Assembly: GCF_002776695.1 (NCBI RefSeq)
Contig: NZ_LFJC01000003.1
Span: 1,770,286 to 1,834,285 of the forward strand
Reading direction: 5' to 3'
DNA length: 64,000 nucleotides
Source: Bradyrhizobium nitroreducens
GTDB taxonomy: Bacteria > Pseudomonadota > Alphaproteobacteria > Rhizobiales > Xanthobacteraceae
Position numbers and translations under genes: made by a program. This document shows, piece after piece, positions 1-9,664 of the stretch. Position 1 is the first letter of the stretch, and each line of letters starts with the position of its first letter. The notes below the pieces were generated by a model that did not search any database, was not told the origin of the DNA, and worked only from the letters and a program-made list of their open reading frames with translations.

Positions 1-1
1 C

Positions 2-2620
2 GGAATCGGTGGGCAGCAAAAGCCTGCCATCCGCATCCGGGTCAACCCGCAGGCGCTGGCCGCACGCGGCATCAGCCTAGAGGACGTCCGCAGCGTGATC
101 TCTGCGGCCAATGTCGATCAGCCCAAGGGCACGCTCAACAGCCCGCGTGTCACCTACACGCTCAACACCAACGACCAGCTGCTCAAGCCGTCGGCCTATG
201 AAGATCTCGTCATCGCTTACCGCAATGGCTCGCCGGTGCGCATTCGCGATATCGGCTATGCCATCGACGCGTCCGAAAACGACCTGTTGGCGGGCTGGTA
301 TGACAGGCAGCCCGCGATCATCCTGGCGGTGCAGCGGGTGCCCGGCGCCAATGTCATCGAGACCGTTGACCGCATCAAAGCATTGCTGCCGACGCTGCAG
401 GCTTCCGTGCCGCCGGCAGTCAAGGTGGCAATCGCCGCCGACCGCACCCAAACCATCCGCGCTTCCGTCGAGGACGTCCAGTTCACGCTGATGCTGACGG
501 TAGCGCTGGTGGTGATGGTCATCTTCGTTTTCTTGCGCAACTTCTGGGCCACGGTCATTCCAGCGGTCACCGTCCCATTGTCGCTGGTCGGCACATTCGC
601 AGTGCTCTATGGGCTCGGCTACAGCCTCGATAACCTGTCTTTGATGGCGCTTTCGATCGCGGTCGGGTTCGTGGTCGACGACGCCGTGGTGGTGATCGAG
701 AATATCGTGCGTCACCTCGAGGAGGGCATGACGCCGATGCAAGCAGCGCTGAAGGGCTCGGAGGAAATCGGCTTCACCATCGTTTCCATCACGCTGTCTC
801 TGATCGCGGTATTCATTCCGCTGTTCCTGATGGGCGGTTACGTCGGAAAGCTATTCCAGGAGTTTGCCATCACCATTACGGCCTCGCTGCTGCTGTCGCT
901 GGTGATATCACTGACATTGACCCCGATGATGTGCGCGCGCCTGCTCAAGGACGAATCGCGCAAGAAGCACAACCGGATCTATCTCGCGTTCGAACGCGGC
1001 TTCGACGCCCTGCTCGCGCTGTATGCACGTGGCCTGCGGATCGTGCTGCGTCACCGCTCCGCCACGCTGATGGTGATGCTCGGCACCATCGCACTGACCG
1101 GCTACCTCTACGTGATCATCCCGAAGGGATTTTTCCCGCAGCAGGACACCGGCCAGATCGTGGGCATCACCGAGGCCTCGCAGGACATCTCGTTCCCGGC
1201 GATGTCCGAGCGCCAGCAAGCGCTGGTCAATGTGCTGCTGCAGGATGCAGCGATCCAGTCCGTAGCGAGCTATATCGGCCCGGGTGGCCCAACGGCGACC
1301 CTCAACCAGGGGCGTGTCTTCGTCATCCTGAAACCCAAACCGGAACGAAAGGCGAGCGCGGACGAGATCATCAATCGGCTCAAGCCGAAGCTCGCCCGTA
1401 TCCAGGGCATCACCCTCTACATGCAGGCGGCGCAGGACATCACCATCGGCGCGAGGCTGTCGAAGACACAGTATCAATTCACGCTGACGGACGCCGATTC
1501 CAACGAGCTGACTCACTGGGCAAACATCTTCCTGGAACGGATCCGCAAGATCGACGGCGTCACCGATGTTGCCAGCGACGAGGCCAATGCCGGCCCGAAA
1601 CTGGACGTCACAGTCGATCGCGAGGTCGCTTCGAGCTTCGGCGTCCTGCCCTCGACGATCGACAACACGCTCGACGACGCCTACGGCCAGCGCATCGTCT
1701 CCACCATGTTCACCTCGTTGAACCAGTATCACGTGATTCTGGAGGTCGATCCGCGCTTCCAGTACGGCCCGGACGCACTGAAGGACATCTACGTGAATTC
1801 ATCGAGCGGCAAGCAGGTCCCCTTGAGTGACCTCGTCCACACTGCGATCAGGCCGGCGCCGATTCTGATCAACCACCAGAGCATGTTTCCGTCCGTTACG
1901 ATCTCGTTCAATCTCAGGCCCCGCGTGGCCCTGGGCGATGCGGTAGCCGCGATCCAGAAGATGGAGAAGGACACCGGCAAGCCGGCGTCGCTCGCGACCT
2001 CGTTCCAGGGCAACGCGCAGGCCTTCCAATCTTCGTTGAAGGGGACGCCGCTCTTGATCGGGCTCGCACTGGTCGTGATCTACATCATCCTCGGCGTGCT
2101 CTATGAGAGCCTGATCCACCCCATCACGATTCTGTCGACCCTGCCGTCGGCCGGCATCGGCGCGCTATTGCTTCTGATGGCCGCGCATATGGACCTCAGC
2201 GTGATCGCCATCATCGGCATCATCCTCCTGATTGGCATCGTCAAGAAGAACGGCATCATGCTGGTGGATTTCGCGCTCGAAGTGCAACGACAACGTGGCC
2301 TGAGCCCTGCGGATGCAATCTACCAGGCCTGCACGCTGCGCTTCCGGCCGATCCTCATGACGACGATGGCTGCCCTGCTCGGCGGCGTACCGTTGATGAT
2401 CGGCACCGGCGCCGGATCGGAGCTGCGCCAGCCACTCGGCTATACCATCGTCGGCGGCCTCATGCTGTCGCAGGTCCTGACGCTCTACACGACGCCCGTG
2501 GTCTATCTCTATCTCGACCAGCTCGGCGCGTGGTTCTCAAGAGCAAAGTCCCCAGCGCCGGGGCGTCCCCCTCAGCCCTCGGCCGAACACGATCCGAGGT
2601 TGACTCATGAGTCTGCTTGA
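2..2620 (+). CDS. RND multidrug efflux permease, 3' part (MdtB/MdtC-like)
   Basis: C-terminal 872 residues of an inner-membrane RND pump that exports drugs using the proton gradient. The frame is open from base 2, so the real start lies before the window and the ATG at 95 is internal. It begins in a periplasmic porter subdomain, passes the TM4 proton-relay stretch VGFVVDDAVVVIENI (around residue 220), a second porter region, and TM10-12 with GIVKKNGIMLVDFA. The sequence style is that of the MdtB/MdtC (MuxB/MuxC) branch of HAE-1 pumps, which normally sit after a membrane-fusion protein and another permease. It ends with a short proline-rich cytoplasmic tail. Family certain; substrate unknown. 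Confidence 0.93.
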   Translation, partial: GIGGQQKPAIRIRVNPQALAARGISLEDVRSVISAANVDQPKGTLNSPRVTYTLNTNDQLLKPSAYEDLVIAYRNGSPVRIRDIGYAIDASENDLLAGWYDRQPAIILAVQRVPGANVIETVDRIKALLPTLQASVPPAVKVAIAADRTQTIRASVEDVQFTLMLTVALVVMVIFVFLRNFWATVIPAVTVPLSLVGTFAVLYGLGYSLDNLSLMALSIAVGFVVDDAVVVIENIVRHLEEGMTPMQAALKGSEEIGFTIVSITLSLIAVFIPLFLMGGYVGKLFQEFAITITASLLLSLVISLTLTPMMCARLLKDESRKKHNRIYLAFERGFDALLALYARGLRIVLRHRSATLMVMLGTIALTGYLYVIIPKGFFPQQDTGQIVGITEASQDISFPAMSERQQALVNVLLQDAAIQSVASYIGPGGPTATLNQGRVFVILKPKPERKASADEIINRLKPKLARIQGITLYMQAAQDITIGARLSKTQYQFTLTDADSNELTHWANIFLERIRKIDGVTDVASDEANAGPKLDVTVDREVASSFGVLPSTIDNTLDDAYGQRIVSTMFTSLNQYHVILEVDPRFQYGPDALKDIYVNSSSGKQVPLSDLVHTAIRPAPILINHQSMFPSVTISFNLRPRVALGDAVAAIQKMEKDTGKPASLATSFQGNAQAFQSSLKGTPLLIGLALVVIYIILGVLYESLIHPITILSTLPSAGIGALLLLMAAHMDLSVIAIIGIILLIGIVKKNGIMLVDFALEVQRQRGLSPADAIYQACTLRFRPILMTTMAALLGGVPLMIGTGAGSELRQPLGYTIVGGLMLSQVLTLYTTPVVYLYLDQLGAWFSRAKSPAPGRPPQPSAEHDPRLTHESA

Positions 2621-2624
2621 CAAG

Positions 2625-2920
2625 GTGGCGCGTCGCGGAAAAGGTCGTAGTTCCCGACAAAGGCGTCCCATTCGACGCCCATGCGGTCACCGAGCGTGGC
2701 CTTGGCGACGCCGGCGATGATCGCAACCTCGCTTTACAAATGCTCGGAGGCCGGTTTGTTGCGGCCGCCCGAAGCGTGCATCATTGACATCGAATCTTCC
2801 ACTGTGATCGACTCCGGGCCGCCAGCTGGGATATCGATCTCGGTGCGGCCAAGGCAAGGCAGGATCAATACGTTCTTGCCGTGGATGAGGTGGCTGCGGT
2901 TCAATTTGGTCGAGAATCCT
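2625..2920 (-). pseudogene. Relic of FdhF/YdeP-type molybdopterin oxidoreductase
   Basis: A minus-strand stretch translates to pieces typical of the FdhF/YdeP formate-dehydrogenase-like family: [20 protein letters not shown], then [21 protein letters not shown], then SEVAIIAGVAKATLG. An in-frame TAA splits the second and third pieces near 2745, and similarity stops abruptly at both ends. Full-length members have more than 700 residues, so under 100 remain. It lies just after the RND gene and before the amidohydrolase, as debris from an old deletion. The family call comes from recognised motifs, not from an alignment. Confidence 0.6.
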
Positions 2921-2977
2921 CCAGCAGCACGGTGCCCTTGCCGACGCCGATCGATTGCGGCAGGCCGACACTCGTCC

Positions 2978-4351
2978 TCAACCGGCGAAGGCCGCCTGCG
3001 CCTCCGGCAGATCCCAGATCTTGCCGATCGCAGCCGAGCCGGCCGCCGCGATCGCGGCCTCGTCGCCGTGAACATAATGGCCCGCGTCGATCAGCACGCG
3101 CCCGTCGACGATGACCTGATCGATGTTGGCGCGGTTGGCGAGCGCGACCAGCGCGCGCCTTGGATCATAGAGCGGCTGCAGATGGGGATGAGTGAGGTCG
3201 ACAATGGTGAGATCGGCGGTCGCGCCGGGCGCGATCGTGCCAAGGTCCGGTCGGTTGATGACGGCGGCCGCGGTCGCCGTGACCGACTCGATCAATTCGG
3301 GGGAGTTCGCCACTTCGGGCCGCTGCGACACGATCTTGGAGATCAGCGAGGCGGCGTTAAGCTCGCCGAGCAAATCCATGTTGTAGCCGTCGGTACCGAC
3401 GACGGTGCACACGCCATGCTCGGCAAAGCGGCTGAACGCGGCCGTGACGCCGGCACGCGCAAAGACGCGCGGGCAGTTCAGCACGGTGGCGCCGCGCGCC
3501 GCCATCAATTTCAGATCGTCGTCGGTCGAGGCGATGCAGTGCGCCGCTAGCAAATCCGGAGCCAGGAGACCAAGCCAGTCGAGATATTGCGCCGGCGTGC
3601 GGTCGCCGTAGCGCTTGCCGATGGTCTCGACCTCGGCGCGGCTCTGCGCCAGATGCGTCGTGACGGGAACGCCAAGCTCGCGCGCCCGTGCGGCGCAGGC
3701 GCGCAGCAGATCCGGGCCACAGGTGTCGGTAGCATGCGGACTCATGGCGAGGCCGATGCGGCCGTTGCCCCGGCCGTTCCAGCGCTGATAGAGCGTGTCC
3801 CAGGTCGCCATATCGGCCGCGCCGTCGTCGCCGGCATAGCGGACCAAGCCGTCCGCGCCGGCCTTGGCGTCGGAGGTGGAGAACAGATAGGGCGCCCCGT
3901 AGAAACGGATGCCCATCTCCTCCGCCGCGTCGAACATTTCCGGAATCGTGTTGCGGAAAGGCTCCATCACCGTGGTAGCGCCCCCCTTCAGGAGCTGGAG
4001 GATGCCAAGCCGCGCCACCGCAAGCCGCTCCTCCTTCGTCAACAGGTCAGCGCCGCGCTTGGTAAGCGGCAAGAGCACCGTGTACACAATGCTCTGATTG
4101 TTGCGGCGGCCGTTGCCGTCCTCGGTGTGGCTGCGCGCTACCGCCTCGCTGAAGCAGTGGTTGTGCAGGTTCAACAGGCCTGGCAACACGAAGCGGCCGG
4201 GCTTGTCATAAACTTGCTCCGCGGCGGGTCGGTCGCGCGTAACCGCAGCGATCTTCCTGTCCTCGATCAACACCCAATGGTCGCGCAGGACATCCTGCGC
4301 ACCCTCCTTGCGTGACAGCACATAGCTGCCGAAGATCGCGATCGTGCTCAT
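2978..4351 (-). CDS. Amidohydrolase-superfamily deaminase/hydrolase
   Basis: A 457-residue metal-dependent amidohydrolase of the TrzA/AtzA/adenosine-deaminase-like type. The first metal motif is LHNH near residue 62, followed by a later His ([11 protein letters not shown]), AAHCIAS and the metal/catalytic Asp in GTDGYNMD. The beta-sandwich halves at both ends (N-terminal [12 protein letters not shown]-terminal [14 protein letters not shown]) are standard for the family. Its ATG overlaps the stop of the upstream binding-protein gene as ATGA, so it is the last gene of the ten-gene operon. In this setting it may deaminate or hydrolyse a heterocycle or carbamoyl compound; the substrate cannot be read from sequence. 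Confidence 0.85.
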   Translation of the reverse strand: MSTIAIFGSYVLSRKEGAQDVLRDHWVLIEDRKIAAVTRDRPAAEQVYDKPGRFVLPGLLNLHNHCFSEAVARSHTEDGNGRRNNQSIVYTVLLPLTKRGADLLTKEERLAVARLGILQLLKGGATTVMEPFRNTIPEMFDAAEEMGIRFYGAPYLFSTSDAKAGADGLVRYAGDDGAADMATWDTLYQRWNGRGNGRIGLAMSPHATDTCGPDLLRACAARARELGVPVTTHLAQSRAEVETIGKRYGDRTPAQYLDWLGLLAPDLLAAHCIASTDDDLKLMAARGATVLNCPRVFARAGVTAAFSRFAEHGVCTVVGTDGYNMDLLGELNAASLISKIVSQRPEVANSPELIESVTATAAAVINRPDLGTIAPGATADLTIVDLTHPHLQPLYDPRRALVALANRANIDQVIVDGRVLIDAGHYVHGDEAAIAAAGSAAIGKIWDLPEAQAAFAG

Positions 4352-5931
4352 GCGGGGCGTACGTTCCAGAAGACGGCGGTGCCGTCGAGAATGCCGGTGA
4401 TGCTCTTGCGATAGGCGGTCGGCTGCTTGTACTGGCCGATCGGAATATACGGGATCTCCTCAAAGGCCAGCGCCTGGATCTCGCGGCAGATACGCTGCTG
4501 CTCGGCGAGGTCGGAGGCCGCCAGCCATTGGCTGCGCAGCGCGCCCATCTTGTCGCTCTTGTACCAGCCGGCCACCTTGCCTTCGCCGCGCAGATTGGTA
4601 TTGCCTGCCGGATTGAGCCAGTCGATGCCCTGCCAGTTGGCGACCGCCGCGCTCCAGCCGCCCTGCCCGATCGGATCCTTCTTGAGCTGCCGTTGCAGTA
4701 CCACGGCGAAATCGAGGCCGGCATATTCGGCGTTCATGCCGGCCTTTCGCAAGCTGTCGACCGCGATCTCGCCGAGCGGCTTTTGCGCCAGCGAATTGGT
4801 CGGGACGAGCAGCACGATCTTCTCGCCCTTGTAGCCGGCGGCCGCCAGGTCCGCCCTGACCTTGGCGTAGTCGCGCAGCCCGCGGAAGACATCGAGCCCG
4901 ACGTCACTCGCCATCGGCGTATCCGGCGCGAAGAAACCGATCGGCGAATACTGATGGGCGGGATCGCTGCCCGCGACAGCCGTCATGAAGTTCGACTGAT
5001 CGATCGCGCCCAAGAGCGCGCGGCGGACGGCGGGATTGTCGAACGGCGGCTGCAGATGATTGAGGCGCAGCATGCAAGTGTAGCCTCTGGGATCGAGGAT
5101 CCGCGTCTCGATATCCTCGGCCGCGCGCAACACCGGCAACAGATCATGCGGCGTGGTTTCCTGCCAGTCCTGCTCGCCGGTCTGCAGCGCGGCGACGCCG
5201 GTGCCGGCGTCGGGCGTGGTCGTCCACACCACGCGGTCGTAGTGAACGATCTTGGGACCCGCGGTCCAGTCCGGCTTGCCGTCGCTGCGCGGCTGATAGC
5301 GGTCGAACTTCGCATAGGCGTTGCGCGCGCCCTGCACGCGCTCGTCGGCGAGGTAGCGGAACGGACCGCTGCCGATCACTTCGGTCAATGGCTTGAACGG
5401 ATCCTGGCTCGCCAGCCGCTCCGGCATCATGAAGCAGGCGTTGATGGCGGCCTTGCCGAGTGCCTGCGGCAGGAGCGGAAACGGTCGCTTGAGGCGGAAG
5501 CGGATGGTGCGGTCGTCCGCCGCCGAGAGCTCGTCGGTCGCCTCCATGAGCTCGCCGCCAAAGCCGTCGCGCACCGCCCAGCGGCGGATGCTCGCGACGC
5601 AATCGCGCGCCAGCACCTTTTCGCCGTCGTGCCAGAACAACCCATCGCGCAGGGTGAGATCCCATTGGCGGCCGTCGCCGGAGACGACATGGCCGGACAG
5701 CATCTGCGGCGAAACTTCGAGCGATGAGCCCATGCCATAGAGCGTGTCGTAGACCATGAAACCATGGTTTCGAGACACCTGTGCGGTGGAGTAGATCGGA
5801 TCGACGAAGGCGAGATCGATCACCGGAATGAAGCGCAGCGTGGTCTGCGCTTCAGCGCGCAAAATCCCCGGCAGCGACAGCGCCGGCACGGCGGCCGCGG
5901 CCTTGAGCAGCGAACGACGGGACAAGGGCAT
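4348..5931 (-). CDS. Peptide/opine-type ABC transporter substrate-binding protein (family 5)
   Basis: Periplasmic solute-binding protein of the DppA/OppA family, about 527 residues. I start at the ATG at 5931 (MPLSRRSLLKAAAA) because AGGAG lies about 10 nt upstream and the preceding codons are unlike a signal. The N-terminus SRRSLLK plus a hydrophobic stretch looks like a Tat signal. Family features include FHDGEKV-type sequence (here FWHDGEKVLARDCVASI), GSGPFRYL and a C-terminal QYKQPTAYR region. No peptide-type permeases or ATPases are in this operon, so it is an orphan receptor unless it uses a transporter elsewhere. It is clearly related to the protein encoded at 21598-23220. Confidence 0.9.
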   Translation of the reverse strand: MPLSRRSLLKAAAAVPALSLPGILRAEAQTTLRFIPVIDLAFVDPIYSTAQVSRNHGFMVYDTLYGMGSSLEVSPQMLSGHVVSGDGRQWDLTLRDGLFWHDGEKVLARDCVASIRRWAVRDGFGGELMEATDELSAADDRTIRFRLKRPFPLLPQALGKAAINACFMMPERLASQDPFKPLTEVIGSGPFRYLADERVQGARNAYAKFDRYQPRSDGKPDWTAGPKIVHYDRVVWTTTPDAGTGVAALQTGEQDWQETTPHDLLPVLRAAEDIETRILDPRGYTCMLRLNHLQPPFDNPAVRRALLGAIDQSNFMTAVAGSDPAHQYSPIGFFAPDTPMASDVGLDVFRGLRDYAKVRADLAAAGYKGEKIVLLVPTNSLAQKPLGEIAVDSLRKAGMNAEYAGLDFAVVLQRQLKKDPIGQGGWSAAVANWQGIDWLNPAGNTNLRGEGKVAGWYKSDKMGALRSQWLAASDLAEQQRICREIQALAFEEIPYIPIGQYKQPTAYRKSITGILDGTAVFWNVRPA

Positions 5932-5944
5932 CGAAACAAGACTC

Positions 5945-7264
5945 CTAGGACGCGAAGCGGGCGAGGCGGCCGATCGGCGCGCCCAGCACCTCGTCGTCAC
6001 GCATGACGGTGTGGCCGCGCACGATGGTGGCGAGCGGCCAGCCGGTGATCGGCTTGCCGGCGAACGGCGTCCAGCCGCAGGGCGAAACGATCCAGGACTC
6101 TTCGATGGTGCGCTTTGCCTTCATGTCGACCAGCGTGAAGTCGGCGTCATAGCCGGCCGCGAGCCGCCCCTTGCCGACGAGGCCGTAGACCCGGGCAGGA
6201 CCGGCCGCCATGAGATCGACGAGCCGTGACAGAGACAGCCGTCCGGCATTGACGTGGTCGAGCATCACGGGAACCAGCGTCTGCACGCCGGTCAGCCCAG
6301 CCGGGCAATCCGGCCACGGCAGTTCCTTAGCGGCACGCGAATGCGGCGCATGATCGCTGCCGATCGTGTCGACGACGCCGTCGCGCAGCGCGGCCCAGCT
6401 CGCCTCGCGATGCCGCTCGCCCCGGATCGGCGGGTTCATCACGCCAAAGCCCTTGAGTGTGTCGTAGCAGTCTGGGGCGACCTGCGTGAGGTGATTGACC
6501 AGCACCTCGACCGTCGCGACGTCGCGGTGGTCGCGCAGATAACCCAGCTCCTCCGCGGTCGAGACGTGGAGAATATGCGCGGGGCGGCCGGTCTTGCGCG
6601 CCAACGCCATCAGGCGGCGGGTGCCGAGGAAGGCGCATTCTTCGTCGCGCCACTCCATATGCGAGCGATGCGGCATGCCGCGCGAAAACATGGGCTTGCG
6701 CGCCTGGAGACGGTATTCGTCCTCGCTGTGGAAGGCGATGCGGCGGCGGCCAGCGCGCATGAGCTTTTCGAGGTGCTCGTCGTCTTCCACGAGCAGTGAC
6801 GCGGTCGAGGAGCCGGCGAACACCTTGATGGCGCAGACTCCCGCCTCGCTTTCGAGATGGGCAAGCTCGCCGATATTGGTCTTGGCGCCGGCAATGTACA
6901 GGCCGATGTCGCACCAGCTCTGCTGCTCGGCGTAGCCGCGCTTCCAGTCGAGCCGCTCCTGATCGACGATGGGCGGATTGGTGTTGGGCATGTCGAATAG
7001 GGTGGCGATGCCGCCGAGCACCGCGGCGCGAGTGCCCGTGCCGAGCGTCTCCACCTTGGCATCGCCGGGATCGCGCAGATGGACATGGCTGTCGATCAGT
7101 CCGGGCAGCACGTGAAGTCCGCTGGCATCGATCACATGATCGGCAGTGTCGGCCGATGTCGCCGACAGCGTCGTGATCAGGCCGCCGGTGATGCCGACAT
7201 GGGCTGCCTCCTCGCCCCAGGGCGTGACGCAGGTGCCGTTCCGGATCAGGAGATTAAAATGCAT
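5945..7264 (-). CDS. Dihydroorotase/hydantoinase-like cyclic amidohydrolase
   Basis: About 440-residue cyclic amidohydrolase. The metal motif DSHVHLRDPGD is near residue 60, the carboxylated-lysine region (AIKVFAGSS) near 150, HILHVSTAEE near 230, and the catalytic Asp in GSDHAPH near 305. This is the type I dihydroorotase pattern, but the operon also has a hydantoin-racemase-like gene and an N-carbamoyl-D-amino-acid hydrolase, so ring opening of a hydantoin or dihydropyrimidine is more likely than pyrimidine synthesis. Two ATGs occur in tandem (7267 and 7264); the second has better spacing from AAAGG. It starts 10 nt after the racemase stop. Confidence 0.88.
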   Translation of the reverse strand: MHFNLLIRNGTCVTPWGEEAAHVGITGGLITTLSATSADTADHVIDASGLHVLPGLIDSHVHLRDPGDAKVETLGTGTRAAVLGGIATLFDMPNTNPPIVDQERLDWKRGYAEQQSWCDIGLYIAGAKTNIGELAHLESEAGVCAIKVFAGSSTASLLVEDDEHLEKLMRAGRRRIAFHSEDEYRLQARKPMFSRGMPHRSHMEWRDEECAFLGTRRLMALARKTGRPAHILHVSTAEELGYLRDHRDVATVEVLVNHLTQVAPDCYDTLKGFGVMNPPIRGERHREASWAALRDGVVDTIGSDHAPHSRAAKELPWPDCPAGLTGVQTLVPVMLDHVNAGRLSLSRLVDLMAAGPARVYGLVGKGRLAAGYDADFTLVDMKAKRTIEESWIVSPCGWTPFAGKPITGWPLATIVRGHTVMRDDEVLGAPIGRLARFAS

Positions 7265-7274
7265 CATTTGCCTT

Positions 7275-7937
7275 TCATTGTCTCAACAGGACCGCGCCGA
7301 TGGCTGCGGCGACGGCCTGCTGCGACGGCTCGACCACGGGCACGCCGATCGCCTGCTCGATCGCGGCGCGATGCGAGGCCATGCCGGCGCAACCCATCAC
7401 CACGACGTCGGCGCCGCGCTGAGCGACCAGCGCGCGGCCCGCTTCGATAAGGCGCTCACGGATATCTGCACTTGCGGTTTCCACGGCGCTCGCGCCCACC
7501 GACCAGCTTTCGGCATAGCGGGCCTCTACGCCCATCTGCCGCACCATGCGCTGCTGGCGGCGGATGCTCTGCGCTGACAGTGCGATGATGCCGAACCGCT
7601 CGCCGAGCGTCAGCGCGCGCAGAATGCCCCACTCGGCGATGCCCATGACGGGACGTCCGCCGGCGGCTTCGCGCACCGCATGCAGGCCGGGATCGCTGAA
7701 GCAGGCGATCACGAACGCATCCGCATCGTCCCTCGCGACGCGGTTCACCAGCGGCATGACGACACTGTCGGCATCGCGCTGCGAGGCGATGCCGGGCGGA
7801 CCTTCGGCAAGACCAACAACCGTGATCTCGGGCCCGCCCACAATCCGCAACGGTGCCACCGCTTCATCGATCGCCGCCGTGACCGACGCCGAGGAGTTCG
7901 GATTGATGGTCAGGATGCGGCGAAAGGACGATGTCAT
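7275..7937 (-). CDS. Aspartate/glutamate/hydantoin racemase family protein
   Basis: About 220-residue racemase of the Asp/Glu/hydantoin superfamily (HyuE type). It starts ILTINPNSS, has the first catalytic Cys region VIACFSDPGL near residue 80 and the second in VVMGCAGMA near residue 180, the two-cysteine arrangement used for proton exchange at the alpha carbon. I use the ATG at 7937 because AGGTG lies about 8 nt upstream; a GTG four codons earlier is less likely. It lies directly upstream of the hydantoinase-like gene, and with the carbamoylase at 12145-13101 completes the three activities of a hydantoin-to-amino-acid route. Confidence 0.88.
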   Translation of the reverse strand: MTSSFRRILTINPNSSASVTAAIDEAVAPLRIVGGPEITVVGLAEGPPGIASQRDADSVVMPLVNRVARDDADAFVIACFSDPGLHAVREAAGGRPVMGIAEWGILRALTLGERFGIIALSAQSIRRQQRMVRQMGVEARYAESWSVGASAVETASADIRERLIEAGRALVAQRGADVVVMGCAGMASHRAAIEQAIGVPVVEPSQQAVAAAIGAVLLRQ

Positions 7938-7959
7938 GGCTCGGTTCACCTGACTTGGC

Positions 7960-8844
7960 TCAATGATTGCCCGACTCGTGGCGCTGGAAGTTTGCGGCGA
8001 TCTCGCGGCCGGTGGTGATCCAGAGATCGGGACAGGATTTTGAGTAGGTCAGGAATTCGCGCAACAGACGAAGCCGCATGGGACGTCCGCTGCATTGCGG
8101 ATGCAGCACCGTCGTCACCATCGCTCCCCAGTCCCTGACCTCGTCGAGCTCGTCCTTCCAGAGCGAGAGCACGTGCTCCCTGGGGAAGATCGAGCGCGGG
8201 CTGAAGCGCGCGGAGAGACCATGCATCCAGTCGTCATAGCTCGCAGTGACCGGCAACTCGATCGTACCCGGCTTACCGTCGGCGAGACGATGGCGATAGG
8301 GCCGCACGTCGTCGCGGAACGACGAAGTGTAGACGATGCCGTGGCGCACCAGCGCCTTGCGCAACTCCTCGGTGAACTCGCCATAAGGCGCACGGTAGCC
8401 GATCGGCTTGACGCCGAGCCGGCGCTTCAGCACCTCAAAACCGCGCTCGAGCTCTTCCTCGATCCAGGGGTCGCCGGGATCAGGCAGAAGATGATGGTAG
8501 CCATGATGGCCGATCTCGTGGCCGGCCTTGAGGATCGACTCGGCCATTGCCGGATGCGCATCCACCGACCAGCCCGTAACGAAGAACGTCGCCTTGAGAT
8601 CGAGCTGGCCGAGCAGCTCCAAGAGCTTCGGCGTGCCGACGCGCGCTTCATAGCCGCCATAGCTCATGGTGATCAGGCGCTGGGCGTGGACCGCGTCCTT
8701 GCTGGTCCAGGCGCTCTCCGCGTCCACGTCGAACGACAGGAACATCGCCGACGTATAGGGTTTTGGCCAGGGATAATCCGGTGCAGGGTCCGCCGTATTG
8801 GCCGGGACGAGCGGGATGCTCGCGAGTGCCTTACTGTCCAGCAT
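7960..8844 (-). CDS. Polysaccharide-deacetylase-family hydrolase (PuuE-like)
   Basis: 294-residue NodB-fold metal-dependent hydrolase with no signal peptide, so probably cytoplasmic. The motifs are SFDVDAE near residue 37 (Asp pair), HEIGHHGYHH near 112 (two metal His) and YRAPYGEF near 150. Members of this branch without a signal include the PuuE-type allantoinase and other cyclic imide/amide hydrolases, so in this operon it may open a hydantoin-type ring rather than deacetylate sugar. Its ATG lies 14 nt inside the end of the upstream binding-protein gene. Exact substrate unknown. Confidence 0.85.
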   Translation of the reverse strand: MLDSKALASIPLVPANTADPAPDYPWPKPYTSAMFLSFDVDAESAWTSKDAVHAQRLITMSYGGYEARVGTPKLLELLGQLDLKATFFVTGWSVDAHPAMAESILKAGHEIGHHGYHHLLPDPGDPWIEEELERGFEVLKRRLGVKPIGYRAPYGEFTEELRKALVRHGIVYTSSFRDDVRPYRHRLADGKPGTIELPVTASYDDWMHGLSARFSPRSIFPREHVLSLWKDELDEVRDWGAMVTTVLHPQCSGRPMRLRLLREFLTYSKSCPDLWITTGREIAANFQRHESGNH

Positions 8845-9649
8845 TGATGGTCGCCTTCTCGATTCCGTTGTCGGTCAACTTCCATTTTGCAAGCAGAGCA
8901 CGATAGGTGCCATCCGCAATCAGCGCATCGACCGCCTGCGCCATCGCCTCTTGCAATGTCTTCTCCTTGACCGGCAGGGCGATCCCGGTGAACTGCTGCG
9001 CGATGGTCTCGCCGACTGGCGCGTAGACGCCAGGTTCGAGATCCATGAGATAGGGCAACGTCTCGTTGCCCTGCACGGCGGCGTCGATGCGGCCCTGCCT
9101 GAGCTGGTTGCGGGCGTCGCCCGAGCCGTCGGTGCCGACGAAGACGATCGGGTTGCTGACGCAATTCTTCTCGCTCCATGCCGCGATCTGCGCCGGAAAT
9201 GAGGTGCGGCGGCTGGCGCCGACCTTCTTGCCGCAGAGCGCGGCCATGTCCTTGAACTCAGCTGCGCGGGACTGCTGCACGAAGAAACGCGGGCCGCTGC
9301 GCAGGTAATCGACGAAAGTCGCCGTCTCGTGCCGGCTCGCATAGTCGGTGAAGCCCGACAGCACCGCATCCACCCGGCCGGTCGAAATCGACGGCATGAA
9401 TTCGGCAAAGCTGGTCTCCTGCCATTCGATCTTGACGCCGAGCTTGCGGCCGAGCGCCTCGCCGAGTTCGACGTCGAAGCCGGACAGCGCATTGGTGGCG
9501 GGATCGCGGAACTCCATCGGCGGATAGTTCGGCACGACTGCGACCTTGAGGCTGCCGCGCTTGACGATCTCCGCCGGCAGCTCGCCCGCCACCGCCGATA
9601 CACCCGTGGCCAGCAGCAGCACCGCCACAACAACAGCAACCCTCTTCAT
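8831..9649 (-). CDS. Polar amino-acid ABC transporter substrate-binding protein
   Basis: 272-residue periplasmic binding protein (SBP family 3) with a normal Sec signal (MKRVAVVVAVLLLATGVSAVA). The first lobe begins VVPNYPPMEFRDPAT and has GFDVELGEALG; the return lobe has LIADGTYRALLAKWKL near the end. It is close in sequence and length to the protein at 11280-12107, giving two receptors for one permease/ATPase set. The ATG at 9649 follows GGGGGCG; an in-frame TTG just before it is less likely. Neighbours suggest that it binds a hydantoin, carbamoyl-amino acid or amino acid. Confidence 0.9.
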   Translation of the reverse strand: MKRVAVVVAVLLLATGVSAVAGELPAEIVKRGSLKVAVVPNYPPMEFRDPATNALSGFDVELGEALGRKLGVKIEWQETSFAEFMPSISTGRVDAVLSGFTDYASRHETATFVDYLRSGPRFFVQQSRAAEFKDMAALCGKKVGASRRTSFPAQIAAWSEKNCVSNPIVFVGTDGSGDARNQLRQGRIDAAVQGNETLPYLMDLEPGVYAPVGETIAQQFTGIALPVKEKTLQEAMAQAVDALIADGTYRALLAKWKLTDNGIEKATINAGQ

Positions 9650-9664
9650 CAAAACGCCCCCATG

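Noticed and set aside
2681..3550. Plus-strand frame of 289 codons over the oxidoreductase relic
   Set aside because: Antisense to the amidohydrolase gene in its second half and without any recognisable motif.
4312..5727. Long plus-strand open frame of 471 codons
   Set aside because: It is antisense to the DppA-like receptor gene, has no domain and arises from high-GC codon use.
5945..7264. Housekeeping dihydroorotase (pyrC)
   Set aside because: The operon partners are hydantoin/carbamoyl enzymes and transporters, not pyrimidine synthesis genes.
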